From contig WXFH01000028.1 of the NCBI GenBank assembly GCA_009881125.1, positions 1 through 43,671 on the forward strand: a stretch of DNA of 43,671 nt, given 5' to 3'. The notes below the pieces were generated by a model, which was not told the DNA's origin, did not search any database, and saw only the letters and a program-made list of their open reading frames with translations. A program made the translations under genes and the position numbers. The first letter of the stretch is position 1. The number at the start of each line of letters is the position of its first letter. Below are positions 7,992 to 16,780 of the stretch, piece after piece. Source of the stretch: Acidaminobacter sp. (GTDB taxonomy: Bacteria > Bacillota_A > Clostridia > Peptostreptococcales > Acidaminobacteraceae).

Positions 7992-8743
7992 TAAACCATC
8001 GCCTTCAGCTTAGCCACGTCGTAAATCAAAATCTTCTTCGCGCCCACAAGCTTGATCAGGCCCATCTCGTGAAAGAGCTGCAGCTTTCGGGACATGGTTT
8101 CTCTCGCAATGCCGGCATAACTCCCCATCTCTTCTCGGTTGATGGTGAGCTCCAGCATGACCCCGCCCCCTTTGGCGGGTTTGCCGAAGTCCGAGATCAG
8201 GTCGATGAGCAGACTGATCACCTTCGCGTCAGGTGTGCTGCTCGACAGCCGCTCCACCAGGCTCTCCGCCTTCATGATGCGCTCGTAAGCCTTTTCAAAA
8301 ATTTTTAGCGTTATTTCCGGATTGCTGATCATCACCTGATCGAACGCGCTTTTATCCAGGGTGCTGATTTGAGTGGTCTCAAGGGCAACGGCGCTGAAAT
8401 CAAAACGATCCGCCTTCAACAAATTAAAAGCGCCAATAAAGTCGCCCTCGGAGAGAATGTAAAGGATCTGCTCTTTGCCTTCCGCCAGATTCTTAAAAAT
8501 TTTGAGTTTGCCGTCACACACTATATAGAGCTTGCTGGCGCGTTCACCTTGCTGAAAGATGACCTCGCCTTTTTTATAGGTATGCGAAGAAACCCCTTTC
8601 GAGATCTTTTCGATTTCAGAATCGTCCAGACCTGACAAAAGGGGGATGTTGTGAATACAGAGCAATTTTCCGCAATTTATGCATGATTCGTGGTTACAGG
8701 CTGCAGATAAGATAAAATCACCATTCCATTTCAAGGATAACAT
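7991..8743 (-). CDS. FNR-like Crp-family regulator with N-terminal cysteine cluster
   Basis: 250 residues. N-terminal cysteines at 16, 21, 24 and 29 closely match the spacing of the [4Fe-4S] ligands of FNR; a further Cys76 lies in the cyclic-nucleotide-like beta barrel (about 35-150). A long dimer helix follows, then a C-terminal Crp-type helix-turn-helix (TINREEMGSYAGIARETMSRKL, written here in parts: EEMGSYAGIARETMSR is the recognition region). It likely senses oxygen or redox state and controls anaerobic genes. The ATG shares its first base with the pflA stop codon (TAATG), so translation is coupled and the regulator is made from the pflB-pflA transcript. There is no good separate Shine-Dalgarno. 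Confidence 0.85.
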   Translation of the reverse strand: MLSLKWNGDFILSAACNHESCINCGKLLCIHNIPLLSGLDDSEIEKISKGVSSHTYKKGEVIFQQGERASKLYIVCDGKLKIFKNLAEGKEQILYILSEGDFIGAFNLLKADRFDFSAVALETTQISTLDKSAFDQVMISNPEITLKIFEKAYERIMKAESLVERLSSSTPDAKVISLLIDLISDFGKPAKGGGVMLELTINREEMGSYAGIARETMSRKLQLFHEMGLIKLVGAKKILIYDVAKLKAMV

Positions 8744-9528
8744 TAAGCCGATAGTTGGTACCCATTCCCCTCGATCACCGTCACCTCGGCAGCGCGTTCT
8801 TTCGATGCCCGCAAAGCTTCATTAATCGACCTTTCAAATTCCGCTGCGCGTTCAGGTGACATTTCAGGGACCGACTCAAACGTATAGGACAAATTCAACT
8901 GAGAATATTTTTCAACTCCAGCTTTATGATAAGGTAAAATATCGATTTTATCCACCTTTTTTTGAATGGGTTCAATCATGGCAAGGAGTTCCGCCATGAT
9001 CTCCGGACGATCCGTGCTGCCCGGCACCATGACGTGACGGATCGTGATGGTTCCCTCAAAGCTTCTCAATGCCTTGATAAAGTGCCGGATCCCCGTCATG
9101 TCCCGGCCAGTCAGCACTTTGTGGGCATCATTCCTGGTGTGCTTGATGTCTACCAGCAAATGATCTGTCAGCTTAAATATTGCCTCATAATAGTGAGACT
9201 GCCCATAGCCCGACGTATCTATACAGGTTGATATCCCTTCCGCTTTTAAAGCAGCCAGCGCTTCAACCAAAAACGCACCTTGCATAAGGGGTTCGCCTCC
9301 TGAGAATGTGACCCCGCCGCCCGTTACCTGATAATACTCTCTGTAGCGCCGTGCAGTTTGAACCACGTCTTCCACAGTGATCTCGTTTGAGCCCATGAAG
9401 CTTTGGGAATCCGGGTTGTGGCAATATTGACATTTCAGAGGGCAGCCTTGAAGGAAGAAGACGGTTCTGATGCCGGGTCCATCCACAAGGCCCATGGTTT
9501 CTATAGAGTGAAGTTTCCCAGTGCGCAT
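8743..9528 (-). CDS. pflA: Pyruvate formate-lyase activating enzyme (radical SAM)
   Basis: 261 residues from the ATG at 9528; a GTG nine bases earlier lies almost on the AAGGAG site and is rejected. The radical-SAM cluster motif is CPLKCQYC (CX3CX2C), followed by the VTFSGGEPLMQ glycine-rich SAM site and the TCIDTSGY strand. It uses S-adenosylmethionine to put the glycyl radical on PflB, which lies directly upstream. Length is near the usual 245-265. Co-transcribed with pflB and coupled to the FNR-like gene. Confidence 0.95.
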   Translation of the reverse strand: MRTGKLHSIETMGLVDGPGIRTVFFLQGCPLKCQYCHNPDSQSFMGSNEITVEDVVQTARRYREYYQVTGGGVTFSGGEPLMQGAFLVEALAALKAEGISTCIDTSGYGQSHYYEAIFKLTDHLLVDIKHTRNDAHKVLTGRDMTGIRHFIKALRSFEGTITIRHVMVPGSTDRPEIMAELLAMIEPIQKKVDKIDILPYHKAGVEKYSQLNLSYTFESVPEMSPERAAEFERSINEALRASKERAAEVTVIEGNGYQLSA

Positions 9529-9576
9529 GATTGCCACGCTCCTTTCGTTTATTGGGATCAGTGGGATCCTAAGGTA

Positions 9577-9608
9577 AAATGCTTAGTTGAAATGCTTAGT
9601 TGAAATGC
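9577..9608. repeat. 13-bp tandem repeat in the pflB-pflA gap
   Basis: AAATGCTTAGTTG occurs at 9577-9589 and 9590-9602, followed by a partial third copy that runs into the pflB stop codon. Probably slippage-prone spacer DNA; no regulatory role is evident. Confidence 0.6.
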
Positions 9609-11866
9609 TAAACCCGCTCGTGGAAGGTACGCATAATGACTTCTTCCTTTTGTTCCCGAGTTAAACGGTTAAAGTGAACGGCATAACCTGAAACGCGAAT
9701 AGTCAGCGTTGGATATTTCGAAGGGTTCTCCATAGCGTCAATCAACAGCGCTCTGGACATGACGTTGACATTAAGATGGAAGGCGCCTTTCGCGAAGTAG
9801 CCATCCAGCAGGCCTGCGAGATTGGTGAGTCGATCCCCTTCAGTACGGCCCAGCGCAGCGGGGACAATGGAGAAGGTATTCGAAATGCCATCCTGGCAGA
9901 CGTTCTCAAATGGCAGCTTGGAGACAGAATTCAGGGAAGCGAGGGCGCCCAGCTTATCACGGCCGTGCATTGGGTTTGCACCAGGCGCGAAAGGCTCGCC
10001 CTTGCCGCGGCCATCCGGCGTTGCGCCGGTCTTTTTACCATAAACCACATTGGAAGTAATGGTCAGGACGGACAAGGTCTGCTCGGAATTTCTGTAAGTT
10101 TCGTGTTTCTTAAGTTGATCAGAGAAATAAGTCACGACCTCGGTGGCGATGGTGTCAACCCGGTCGTCGTCGTTGCCAAAGGCCGGGAAGTCGCCCTCGA
10201 TCACAAAATCCATCGCAATGCCGTGCTCATCCCTGACCGGTCTGACTTTTGCGTATTTAATAGCGCTCAGTGAGTCGGCGACTATGGAAAGCCCCGCAAT
10301 GCCAAAGGCAATATAGCGGCGTACCTCAGAATCATGAAGGGCCATTTGGCCGCTTTCATAGGCGTATTTGTCGTGCATGAAGTGAATGGTATTCATGGTG
10401 TTGACGTAAAGTCCCGCCAGCTTGTCCATGACGCGCTTGAAGGCTGGCATGACTTCGTCATAGGACAGGCTTTCCCGTCCGTCAGGATCCACTGACGTCA
10501 GGGCGTGGATGTCCTGTAGGATGACCATCGGCTGACCATCTTTTTGGCGTTTCAGCTCTTCACGGCCTTCGTTCATGCTATAGAGCAGCGCTTTTCCCAG
10601 GTTGGCCCGGGCGCCGAAGAACTGCATGTCCTTGCCTATGCGCATTGGGGAGACACAGCAGGCTATGCCGTAGTCGTCGCCGTAGATTGGGCGCATCAGG
10701 TCGTCGTTCTCGTATTGGATCGCGCCGGTGTCTATGGACATTTTGGCGCAGAAGCGCTTGAAGTTCTCTGGCAGCGCCCTTGACCACAGCACCGTCATGT
10801 TGGGCTCCGGCGCCGGGTCGAGGTTGATCAGCGTGTGCAGGAAGCGGAACGCGGTCTTCGTGACGAGGGTCCTCCCATCAGTACCCATGCCGCCGATGGA
10901 TTCGGTAACCCACGTCGGATCCCCGGCAAACAGCGTGTTGTAATCCGGCGTCCTCAGGTGGCGAACCATTCGGAGCTTGATGACGAGCTGATCGATGAGC
11001 TCCTGTGCCTCGGCTTCAGTGATCAGGCCGGCTCGCAGATCGCGTTCAATGTAGATGTCCAGGAAGGTCGTGTTGCGTCCCAGGGACATGGCGGCGCCGT
11101 TGTTCTCCTTGACGGCGGACAAATAGCCATAGTAGAAAAACTGAATAGCCTCTTTGGCCGTGGTCGCCGGCTTGGTGATGTCGTCACCGTAGGAAATTGC
11201 CATTTCGGCGATTTCCTTCAGCGCTCTAATCTGCATGGAAAGCTCTTCTCTGAGGCGAATGACCTGCTCTGTGGCGGGCTTTGCCTCGAGGGCTTTGAAG
11301 TCCTTCTTTTTCTCAGCGATGAGGCGGTCTGTGCCGTAAAGGGCGATCCGCCTGTAGTCGCCTATGATGCGGCCTCTGCCATAGGCATCTGGGAGTCCGG
11401 TCAGGAGACCGACGCTTCTTGCGGTTTTCATTTCAGTGGTGTAGGCGTCAAAGACCCCTTCATTGTGGGTTTTTCTATAGGTCTGGAAGTCCTTTGACAT
11501 GTCGTCGCAGATGTCGTAGTTGTAGGCTTCCAGTGACGCTTCGAGCATTCTGAAGCCGCCGTAGGGATTCATGATGCGCTTGAGGGGCTCATCCGTCTGA
11601 AAACCGACAATGACCTCGTTCTCTTTGCTCAGATAGCCCGGTTTATAATTGTTGATGCCGGAGAAGACGGTCGTGTCAATGCCTATGATGCCTTTCTCGA
11701 TTTCTTCCTCGATCAGGGACTTCGCCTTGTCCCAGACATTTTCCGTCTTAGGGCTTTTCCCGACGAGAAAACGGTCATCACCGGTATAAGGGGTGTAATT
11801 CTTCTGTATAAAATCGCGAACGTCAATGGCGTCGCTCCAAGTGCCTTGTGTAAAGTTTTGAGTCAT
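9608..11866 (-). CDS. pflB: Pyruvate formate-lyase (formate C-acetyltransferase)
   Basis: 752 residues, close to the 760 of the E. coli enzyme. Converts pyruvate and CoA to acetyl-CoA and formate in the cytoplasm under anoxia. The two catalytic cysteines are adjacent in ACCVSPMR (Cys403-Cys404). The glycyl-radical loop RVSGYAV near the C-terminus places the radical on Gly727. GGAGGT lies upstream of the ATG. The gene heads an operon with its activase and an FNR-like regulator. The cysteine pair and true Pfl length separate it from glycerol, choline and other diol-type glycyl radical enzymes. Confidence 0.96.
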   Translation of the reverse strand: MTQNFTQGTWSDAIDVRDFIQKNYTPYTGDDRFLVGKSPKTENVWDKAKSLIEEEIEKGIIGIDTTVFSGINNYKPGYLSKENEVIVGFQTDEPLKRIMNPYGGFRMLEASLEAYNYDICDDMSKDFQTYRKTHNEGVFDAYTTEMKTARSVGLLTGLPDAYGRGRIIGDYRRIALYGTDRLIAEKKKDFKALEAKPATEQVIRLREELSMQIRALKEIAEMAISYGDDITKPATTAKEAIQFFYYGYLSAVKENNGAAMSLGRNTTFLDIYIERDLRAGLITEAEAQELIDQLVIKLRMVRHLRTPDYNTLFAGDPTWVTESIGGMGTDGRTLVTKTAFRFLHTLINLDPAPEPNMTVLWSRALPENFKRFCAKMSIDTGAIQYENDDLMRPIYGDDYGIACCVSPMRIGKDMQFFGARANLGKALLYSMNEGREELKRQKDGQPMVILQDIHALTSVDPDGRESLSYDEVMPAFKRVMDKLAGLYVNTMNTIHFMHDKYAYESGQMALHDSEVRRYIAFGIAGLSIVADSLSAIKYAKVRPVRDEHGIAMDFVIEGDFPAFGNDDDRVDTIATEVVTYFSDQLKKHETYRNSEQTLSVLTITSNVVYGKKTGATPDGRGKGEPFAPGANPMHGRDKLGALASLNSVSKLPFENVCQDGISNTFSIVPAALGRTEGDRLTNLAGLLDGYFAKGAFHLNVNVMSRALLIDAMENPSKYPTLTIRVSGYAVHFNRLTREQKEEVIMRTFHERV

Positions 11867-12087
11867 TTTGAAAACCTCCGATTTTGCGTATGTGTGGTGG
11901 ATTAGTGGCTTTGTGTGACGAAAATTAATCCGTGTATGCTGTATACATTATACTTGTTGTGGTTTTATTATAGACCCAGTCGGAGGTTTGTTCTGTGACC
12001 GTGCGCACATTTTGAGAAAAAAGTAGGTTGCGGGTCAGACACCAGCTGTCACTCCGGGGTATGTGCCTGGAAGTGGAGGATTGCATG
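11867..12087 (-). promoter_or_regulatory. Upstream region of pflB with two -10-like boxes
   Basis: Two minus-strand TATAAT boxes occur at 11952-11947 and 11972-11967, with no good TTGACA partner, which would suit an activator-dependent promoter. I looked for a TTGAT-N4-ATCAA FNR site and found none. The stretch 12000-12087 includes GTCAGACACC, a fragment resembling the intergenic palindromes elsewhere in the window. No gene is supported here. Confidence 0.35.
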
Positions 12088-12132
12088 CAAAAAAAAGAAA
12101 AATCCATCTCTGAAGTTGTCAGAAATGGATTT
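12088..12132 (-). terminator. Intrinsic terminator, minus strand
   Basis: On the minus strand AAATCCAT-TCTGA pairs with TCAGA-ATGGATTT and is followed by a T-rich tract (TTTCTTTTTTTT). It lies about 90 bp after the small membrane protein gene and should end that transcript. Confidence 0.75.
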
Positions 12133-12218
12133 GGGTTGGACTTTTGAACACATGGCATAACAAACAGAGTATCTAATCTAAACTCAAACAGACTGTTTCC
12201 CTTTCAGCAGTACCTCAA

Positions 12219-12674
12219 TTAAATATCGATCCCCAATAGCATGATCATCAGCGCTAAAGCAGCAACATAAAAGACAGCAAAATAATACTTCCAGGAAAGC
12301 TTTTTATGATGAATGTAAAATAGAACTGCAGCGACGACCGCTGCGCCCAGGCCAATCACAACGCCCATGGACAACTGATAAGTAAATATGCCTATGGACA
12401 CGAGAACCACCATAAGCGGCATTGTAAGATAAGTGGCTTTGAGCGTGTCGTTCAGACGGGAACGAAGCACAAACCAGCTCAGGACGAGGATGAAAACCAC
12501 ATAGACAATGCGTGCCAAGAATGGAGGGGCTGAGTTTCCCGGCAAGTTTAAAAGTTTGATTGAGGCGTTGATGATGAAAGCCGCTGAAATAAAGGCGAAG
12601 TTAAATAGAAAAAATCCACCAGCCATAATTACGACGGCAGCAATCAGATTCTTTAGCCATGGTCGTTCAGACAT
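12219..12674 (-). CDS. Small integral membrane protein of unknown function
   Basis: 151 residues from the ATG at 12674, eight bases after AAGGAGG; a longer TTG frame would include the Shine-Dalgarno itself. Four or five hydrophobic helices are seen (about 10-38, 50-68, 80-98, 102-118 and 128-147), with short basic loops (RSRLND, HHKKLSWK), so cytoplasmic loops are short. I do not recognise a family. It has its own promoter with an operator-like palindrome over the -10 and a terminator downstream, so it appears to be a separately regulated single gene. Confidence 0.7.
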   Translation of the reverse strand: MSERPWLKNLIAAVVIMAGGFFLFNFAFISAAFIINASIKLLNLPGNSAPPFLARIVYVVFILVLSWFVLRSRLNDTLKATYLTMPLMVVLVSIGIFTYQLSMGVVIGLGAAVVAAVLFYIHHKKLSWKYYFAVFYVAALALMIMLLGIDI

Positions 12675-12702
12675 ATCAATTCCTCCTTTCAACTTCTCTA
12701 TA

Positions 12703-12736
12703 GTGTAATTTTACACCTTTTGTGCATAAAATGCAA
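12703..12736 (-). promoter_or_regulatory. Promoter with operator-like palindrome
   Basis: Minus-strand TTGCAT (12736-12731), a 17-bp spacer and TAAAAT (12713-12708). The -10 lies inside an inverted repeat GTGTAA-TT-TTACAC (12703-12716), which suggests that a dimeric repressor blocks it. The regulator is unknown. Confidence 0.5.
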
Positions 12737-12776
12737 TAATGTATAAATTAAATTACGTCAAGATATAAACAAAGCA

Positions 12777-12816
12777 AAGAAAAAGGACTAAGCCAGAGGC
12801 TAAAGTCCTTTTTTCT
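12777..12816 (-). terminator. Terminator overlapping the end of the Nim-like gene
   Basis: On the minus strand AAAAAGGACT (12813-12804) and AGTCCTTTTT (12789-12780) form a stem with an inner AGCC/GGCT. The 5' arm encodes the last lysine-rich codons (KKKGL) and stop of the flavoprotein gene, so coding and termination signals share bases. Confidence 0.8.
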
Positions 12817-13294
12817 TTGCATTCACAAATTCAATCGCTTCTTTGCCGGTGATATGATCCACATCAATGGCAAGGATCAAAGAGTTTGTACACCCCATGA
12901 TCTCCTTGTGTTTGGCGTCTTCGGGCAGGTCGCCGGAATACTTCTCGACCAGTGCCTTAAAGCCTTCCACCCATTCTTCGCCTTCCACATTTCTGGCTGT
13001 TCCAAAGGCGACGACACTGCGAAAATAGGTGGTGTACTCCTTGCCAACAATGGTGTCTTCGTCGACGACCGCGAAGGAGACCTTTGGATTTTTCAGGATC
13101 GCGTCAATTTTATGACCGGCTTTGGCGGAGTGAAAATAGATCTTATTATTGTGATAGACATAACTGAGGGGCACGGCGTAAGGATAATCCTCGTCTCCCA
13201 GGCAGGCCAGGATACCGTTGGTGCAGCGGTTCATGACGGCTGTGGTTTCCTCAGCGGACAACAGCTGCTTAATGCGTCTCATCTCTCTGAACAT
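12800..13294 (-). CDS. Pyridoxamine 5'-phosphate oxidase-like flavoprotein (NimA-like)
   Basis: 164 residues with the split-barrel FMN-binding fold: MRRIKQLLS...G(I)LACLGDEDYPYAVPLSYVYHNNKIYFHSA, then the SFAVVDED strand and a YRSV-like FRSVVAFGTA strand. This pattern is typical of the NimA/YhbP-type group, whose members include 5-nitroimidazole reductases giving metronidazole resistance; many relatives have other unknown reductase roles. No PdxH pyridoxal-phosphate signature is seen. Single gene with GAGAGGA in front and a terminator overlapping its end. Substrate unknown. Confidence 0.8.
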   Translation of the reverse strand: MFREMRRIKQLLSAEETTAVMNRCTNGILACLGDEDYPYAVPLSYVYHNNKIYFHSAKAGHKIDAILKNPKVSFAVVDEDTIVGKEYTTYFRSVVAFGTARNVEGEEWVEGFKALVEKYSGDLPEDAKHKEIMGCTNSLILAIDVDHITGKEAIEFVNAKKKGL

Positions 13295-13396
13295 AGCTTC
13301 ATTCCTCTCTCTTATATGTATTTAATTGCATTAGTGTGGCGCCCCTGTGGGCTGAACGCACCTGACCCGATCTGGCATAGTTGCGCTTGAATCCAA

Positions 13397-15481
13397 TTAA
13401 ATCTGAATATTGTACTTCTGCTTCTTGCGCATCAGCTTGGGCTGGGTCATTCCCAGAAACTCCGCGGCTTTTCGGGTGGTGCCCAATTTTTTAAGGGCGT
13501 ATTCAATGAGTTTGATTTCCTGCTGCTCAATGATGTCCTCAAAGTTCAGTGAGGATGACGCCCGCATGCTGTGCTTCAGGTCCAGGACCAGGTCTTCATA
13601 CAGGTTTTCATTCAGGATCTCCTGAATGTCCTCCCCCGTAATCACATAGCCTCTGATCCTTATGACGGCCCTGTGAATCAGATTTTCAAGCTCCCTCACA
13701 TTCCCGGGCCAGTCGTAGCTCGCCAGACGCACTAAGGCAGAGGCGTCCAGCGCTTTGTCGACACCGTATCGCTTGCAATGGGCATCCAGAAAAGACGCCG
13801 CCAAGGCCGCCACGTCTTCTCGCCGTTCTCTGAGCGGCGGCACTGTAATAGTGCAGATGTTCAGACGGTAATAGAGGTCCTCCCTGAACTTTCCCTGCTC
13901 TACCAGCTGCCGGAGAGGGATGTTGTTGGCGCAGATGACCCTCACATTAATAGTGATGGGCGACGTGCCCCCCACCCGGTAAAACTGACTTTCCTGCAGG
14001 ACTCTCAGCAGCTTCGACTGGAGGTTCATGGAGAGCGTGCCGACCTCGTCCAGAAACAGCAGGCCCCCATTAGCCAGCTCGAAATAGCCTTTTTTACCCG
14101 AACTTTGCGCTCCGGTAAAGGCGCCGGCCTCATAACCAAAGAATTCGCTCTCGGCCAGGCTCTCCTGGATGGTGGCACAGTTGATCTTAATGCATGGCTT
14201 ATTCTTGCGGATACTGTTCTTGTGGATCAGGTCCAGAATTTTCTCCTTGCCGACGCCGGTTTCTCCCTGGAGGATGACACTGCAGTCGTACTGCGCAATG
14301 TTCAGCACCTCATCCACCAGTGATTTGGTGGTTGCGCTGCTGAACACAAAGTCGTCGATCCTTCCGACTTTATCCATGGACGCTGCCATGGCCTTTTTCG
14401 AGGCCTGCCTGAAAGCTATGGCCTGGGACTCGTAGAGCGCGTTGATCCTCGCCAGGTCCTCGGCAATGGAAGCCAGCAGCTCAAACGTAAAGGACTCGTA
14501 GCCGATGGTAAACTGTCCCAGTACATAAGTCTCAAGTTCCTTGCTCATGCTCTCCGCAAACAGGAGAGAGTGAGTGTAGCTGTTCTTCAGATTGGTGTAA
14601 TAAAGTTTCCCGCCCTGTCGCGTCAAAAGGACACAGAGAACTTCCGACCCCATCAAATCCTCACAGTTGATGGTTAAATCGTATAGCCCCGTTTCAGACT
14701 CTAAGACCACCTCGGATGCCAGGATGGGCTGCGCGATGTTGAGTATGTAGGTGGAATTTACCCATCGGCTGAGCTCTTGTTTTACCTGAGCGTGGGTCAG
14801 GGTGCCAATGCCGTCCTCGTCCATCAGAACCGTAATGTGGCAGTTCCCACCGGCAGCCTTTTTGATGGCCGCCGCATAGGTGACGCTGGAAACCAGGTCT
14901 TTTCCAATGATCAGGTATCTTAGACCCTCACCGGCAGCCTGATAGATGCTTTTTAGACTTGCGGCCTCGTCAAAAGTCGCCATGGTGTAATTCAGATCCA
15001 AGTCTGGCGGTATGGCGGTGAGGGGCGACTCCATGAATAGGATACCATAGCCCGTCACTATTAATTCGCCATAGTTGTAGTCAATACTATGAATTTTTTC
15101 AATGAACATAGGGTGGGCGGACATGGTCGTCAGGCATAGGACCTGGTCGCCGACCTTGTACCTTGCGTGTGTTTCGAAGTCGCTGCCCATCTCTTCTATT
15201 GTGCCGTAAAATTGCCCGGCTGTATCCGTGAAGGGGTTGTGCAGCTTGCCTCTGCGCTTGACCAGATCCAGGATTTTGGCGATGATCTTCGCTTCGTCAA
15301 AACCGCACTCATTGCAGAGCTGTTGGAAACTGTCTCTTTCCAAATGGATCCGCTCCAGGGAGAGTCTGCATTCAGTTTTAGAAATCGCCCGGCTGTTGTC
15401 CACCTGCCACGCAGTGACCGGAACAGCGCCCCTTGGCTCGATGACGCGACTCAAACCAAACCTGTCATGTATTTTCGTCAT
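13397..15481 (-). CDS. Sigma-54-dependent activator with a 3,5-diaminohexanoate-dehydrogenase-like sensor domain
   Basis: 694 residues from the ATG at 15481; the longer TTG frame contains the AAGGGGG ribosome site. Residues 1-345 do not look like PAS, GAF or receiver domains. They match, in order, landmarks of L-erythro-3,5-diaminohexanoate dehydrogenase from lysine fermentation: RVIEPRG, the GKLHNPFT segment, GTIEEMG, YKVGDQV and a Rossmann-like region. The glycine-rich NAD loop is eroded (YLIIGKDLVSS), so this part is probably a ligand sensor, not an enzyme. The sigma-54 AAA+ domain follows: GETGVGKE Walker A (about 405), GAFTGA (about 452), LLFLDEVG Walker B. A Fis-type helix-turn-helix ends the protein (TRKAAEFLGMTQPKLMRK). 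The facing intergenic region has a canonical sigma-54 promoter, the likely target. Confidence 0.9.
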   Translation of the reverse strand: MTKIHDRFGLSRVIEPRGAVPVTAWQVDNSRAISKTECRLSLERIHLERDSFQQLCNECGFDEAKIIAKILDLVKRRGKLHNPFTDTAGQFYGTIEEMGSDFETHARYKVGDQVLCLTTMSAHPMFIEKIHSIDYNYGELIVTGYGILFMESPLTAIPPDLDLNYTMATFDEAASLKSIYQAAGEGLRYLIIGKDLVSSVTYAAAIKKAAGGNCHITVLMDEDGIGTLTHAQVKQELSRWVNSTYILNIAQPILASEVVLESETGLYDLTINCEDLMGSEVLCVLLTRQGGKLYYTNLKNSYTHSLLFAESMSKELETYVLGQFTIGYESFTFELLASIAEDLARINALYESQAIAFRQASKKAMAASMDKVGRIDDFVFSSATTKSLVDEVLNIAQYDCSVILQGETGVGKEKILDLIHKNSIRKNKPCIKINCATIQESLAESEFFGYEAGAFTGAQSSGKKGYFELANGGLLFLDEVGTLSMNLQSKLLRVLQESQFYRVGGTSPITINVRVICANNIPLRQLVEQGKFREDLYYRLNICTITVPPLRERREDVAALAASFLDAHCKRYGVDKALDASALVRLASYDWPGNVRELENLIHRAVIRIRGYVITGEDIQEILNENLYEDLVLDLKHSMRASSSLNFEDIIEQQEIKLIEYALKKLGTTRKAAEFLGMTQPKLMRKKQKYNIQI

Positions 15482-15507
15482 GGACTTAAGGCACCCCCTT
15501 TCCAATT

Positions 15508-15536
15508 ATTATAGCTTTTGAAGAGGTGGATGTATA
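15508..15536 (-). promoter_or_regulatory. Weak candidate promoter of the sigma-54 activator gene
   Basis: TATAAT on the minus strand at 15513-15508 with only a poor -35 (TATACA, 15536-15531). The GAATCGAT elements begin just beyond it, so autoregulation is possible. Confidence 0.3.
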
Positions 15537-15542
15537 GAGGGT

Positions 15543-15589
15543 GAATCGATATCGTATCGCTGTTTTCATTTTTGACTCGGAATCGATTC
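15543..15589. promoter_or_regulatory. Candidate upstream activating sites for the sigma-54 activator
   Basis: GAATCGAT at 15543-15550 and the perfect palindrome GAATCGATTC at 15580-15589 lie 90-135 bp before the -24/-12 promoter, the usual distance for enhancer sites of sigma-54 activators. Binding is inferred from position and symmetry. Confidence 0.5.
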
Positions 15590-15675
15590 TCTTGAAGTCG
15601 GATGAGTTGGGCATCTTTATGCGGGAGGGCGGTTAAATACTGGGTTTGATCTAAATTTTGAGTAAACTGAGTGGT

Positions 15676-15692
15676 TTGGCACGAGGCTTGCT
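15676..15692 (+). promoter_or_regulatory. Sigma-54 (-24/-12) promoter of the exporter gene
   Basis: TTGGCACGAGGCTTGCT matches the sigma-54 consensus almost perfectly: GG at 15678-15679, GC at 15690-15691, ten bases between. It lies 44 bases before the EamA gene and faces the sigma-54 activator gene. Confidence 0.88.
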
Positions 15693-15736
15693 TAATAAGA
15701 CAGTGAGATTATGAAATTCTTATGGAGGCTAGTAAA

Positions 15737-16768
15737 ATGAAGAAAAAAGTAAGTGGAGAACTCATGCTGACGCTGACGGCCTTGATCTTTGGCGTTTCAT
15801 TTGTAGCACAACGAGCAGGGATGGCCTATATTGGGCCTTTCACCTTCAACGGCATCAGAAGTCTGATTGGCGCGCTGGTACTGGTGCCTGTGATTTTGAT
15901 TATGGATCGTCAGAGAAAAGCCAGTGGGGCGACAGTTGGTGTGGGGGCTGTAACATCTGCTGCGGCGGCAGAAGCTCAGGCTGAGGCTGCTTCTTCCAGA
16001 AAAAATCTAATGCTGGGTGGATTTTGGTGCGGGGTGGTCGTGTTTATCTCCAGCACTTTGCAGCAGGCGGGTATGATTTATACAACCGCAGGGAAGGCTG
16101 GGTTCATTACGGCGCTATACATTGTCATAGTGCCTATCTTGGGTTTGTTTTTGAAGAAGAAGGTTCGTCCGGTTCTGTGGTTCAGCGTGATCCTTGCGAC
16201 GTCCGGTTTATATCTGCTCAGCGTCAAAGAGGGATTTTCCATAGGCTGGGGAGATCTGCTGATTCTCCTAAGTGCTGTAGGTTTGTCCGTTCATATTATC
16301 CTGATTGATCATTTTTCTCCGAAGACGGATCCGGTCAAGCTGTCGAGCCTTCAGTTCCTGGTGTGCGGGATTATTTCGCTGCCGTTCATGCTGGGTTTCG
16401 AAACGGTGAGCTGGGCGGGGATAATGGAAAGCAAAATTCCTATCTTGTACGCCGGCGTCATGTCCTGCGGGGTGGCATATACCTTGCAGGTGATTGCGCA
16501 GAAGCGTACGGAGCCGACCATGACCTCCCTGATCCTGAGTATGGAATCCGTCATAGCGGTGATTGCGGGGATCCTGATTTTGGGTGAATCGATTTCGGTT
16601 CGGGAGACCATCGGCAGCATTATCATGTTTTCGGGGATTTTGCTGGCGCAGCTGCCCTTGGACTTCAACCTTTCTGTACCTCCATTTCTGAGCAGGATCG
16701 GGTATAATAGGAGCAGAAGTGATGAAGCGCAATTTATCAAAGTCAATTACGTGAAAAACACAAAATAA
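15737..16768 (+). CDS. DMT-superfamily (EamA) transporter, probable metabolite or amino-acid exporter
   Basis: 343 residues from the ATG at 15737, eight bases after ATGGAGG; an ATG at 15722 lies within that site and is rejected. Ten hydrophobic helices arranged as two EamA repeats: the first begins LTALIFGVSFVAQRAGM, the second about residue 180. Conserved tails include SLILSMESVIAVIAGILILGE near the end of repeat two. An unusual Ala/Glu-rich linker (about 75-100, AAAAEAQAEAASS) separates helices 2 and 3. EamA relatives such as RhtA and YddG export amino acids, though others import or exchange. It is controlled by a sigma-54 promoter and followed after 12 bp by the B3/B4 gene. Confidence 0.85.
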   Translation: MKKKVSGELMLTLTALIFGVSFVAQRAGMAYIGPFTFNGIRSLIGALVLVPVILIMDRQRKASGATVGVGAVTSAAAAEAQAEAASSRKNLMLGGFWCGVVVFISSTLQQAGMIYTTAGKAGFITALYIVIVPILGLFLKKKVRPVLWFSVILATSGLYLLSVKEGFSIGWGDLLILLSAVGLSVHIILIDHFSPKTDPVKLSSLQFLVCGIISLPFMLGFETVSWAGIMESKIPILYAGVMSCGVAYTLQVIAQKRTEPTMTSLILSMESVIAVIAGILILGESISVRETIGSIIMFSGILLAQLPLDFNLSVPPFLSRIGYNRSRSDEAQFIKVNYVKNTK

Positions 16769-16780
16769 GGAGTCGTTGAG

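Noticed and set aside
10835..11497. 220-residue frame opposite pflB
   Set aside because: It lies wholly antisense to the highly conserved pflB coding sequence, with no ribosome site and no recognisable domain.
11867..12087. FNR binding site in front of pflB
   Set aside because: No TTGAT-N4-ATCAA-like palindrome could be found on either strand, although two -10 boxes without good -35 partners suggest activator control.
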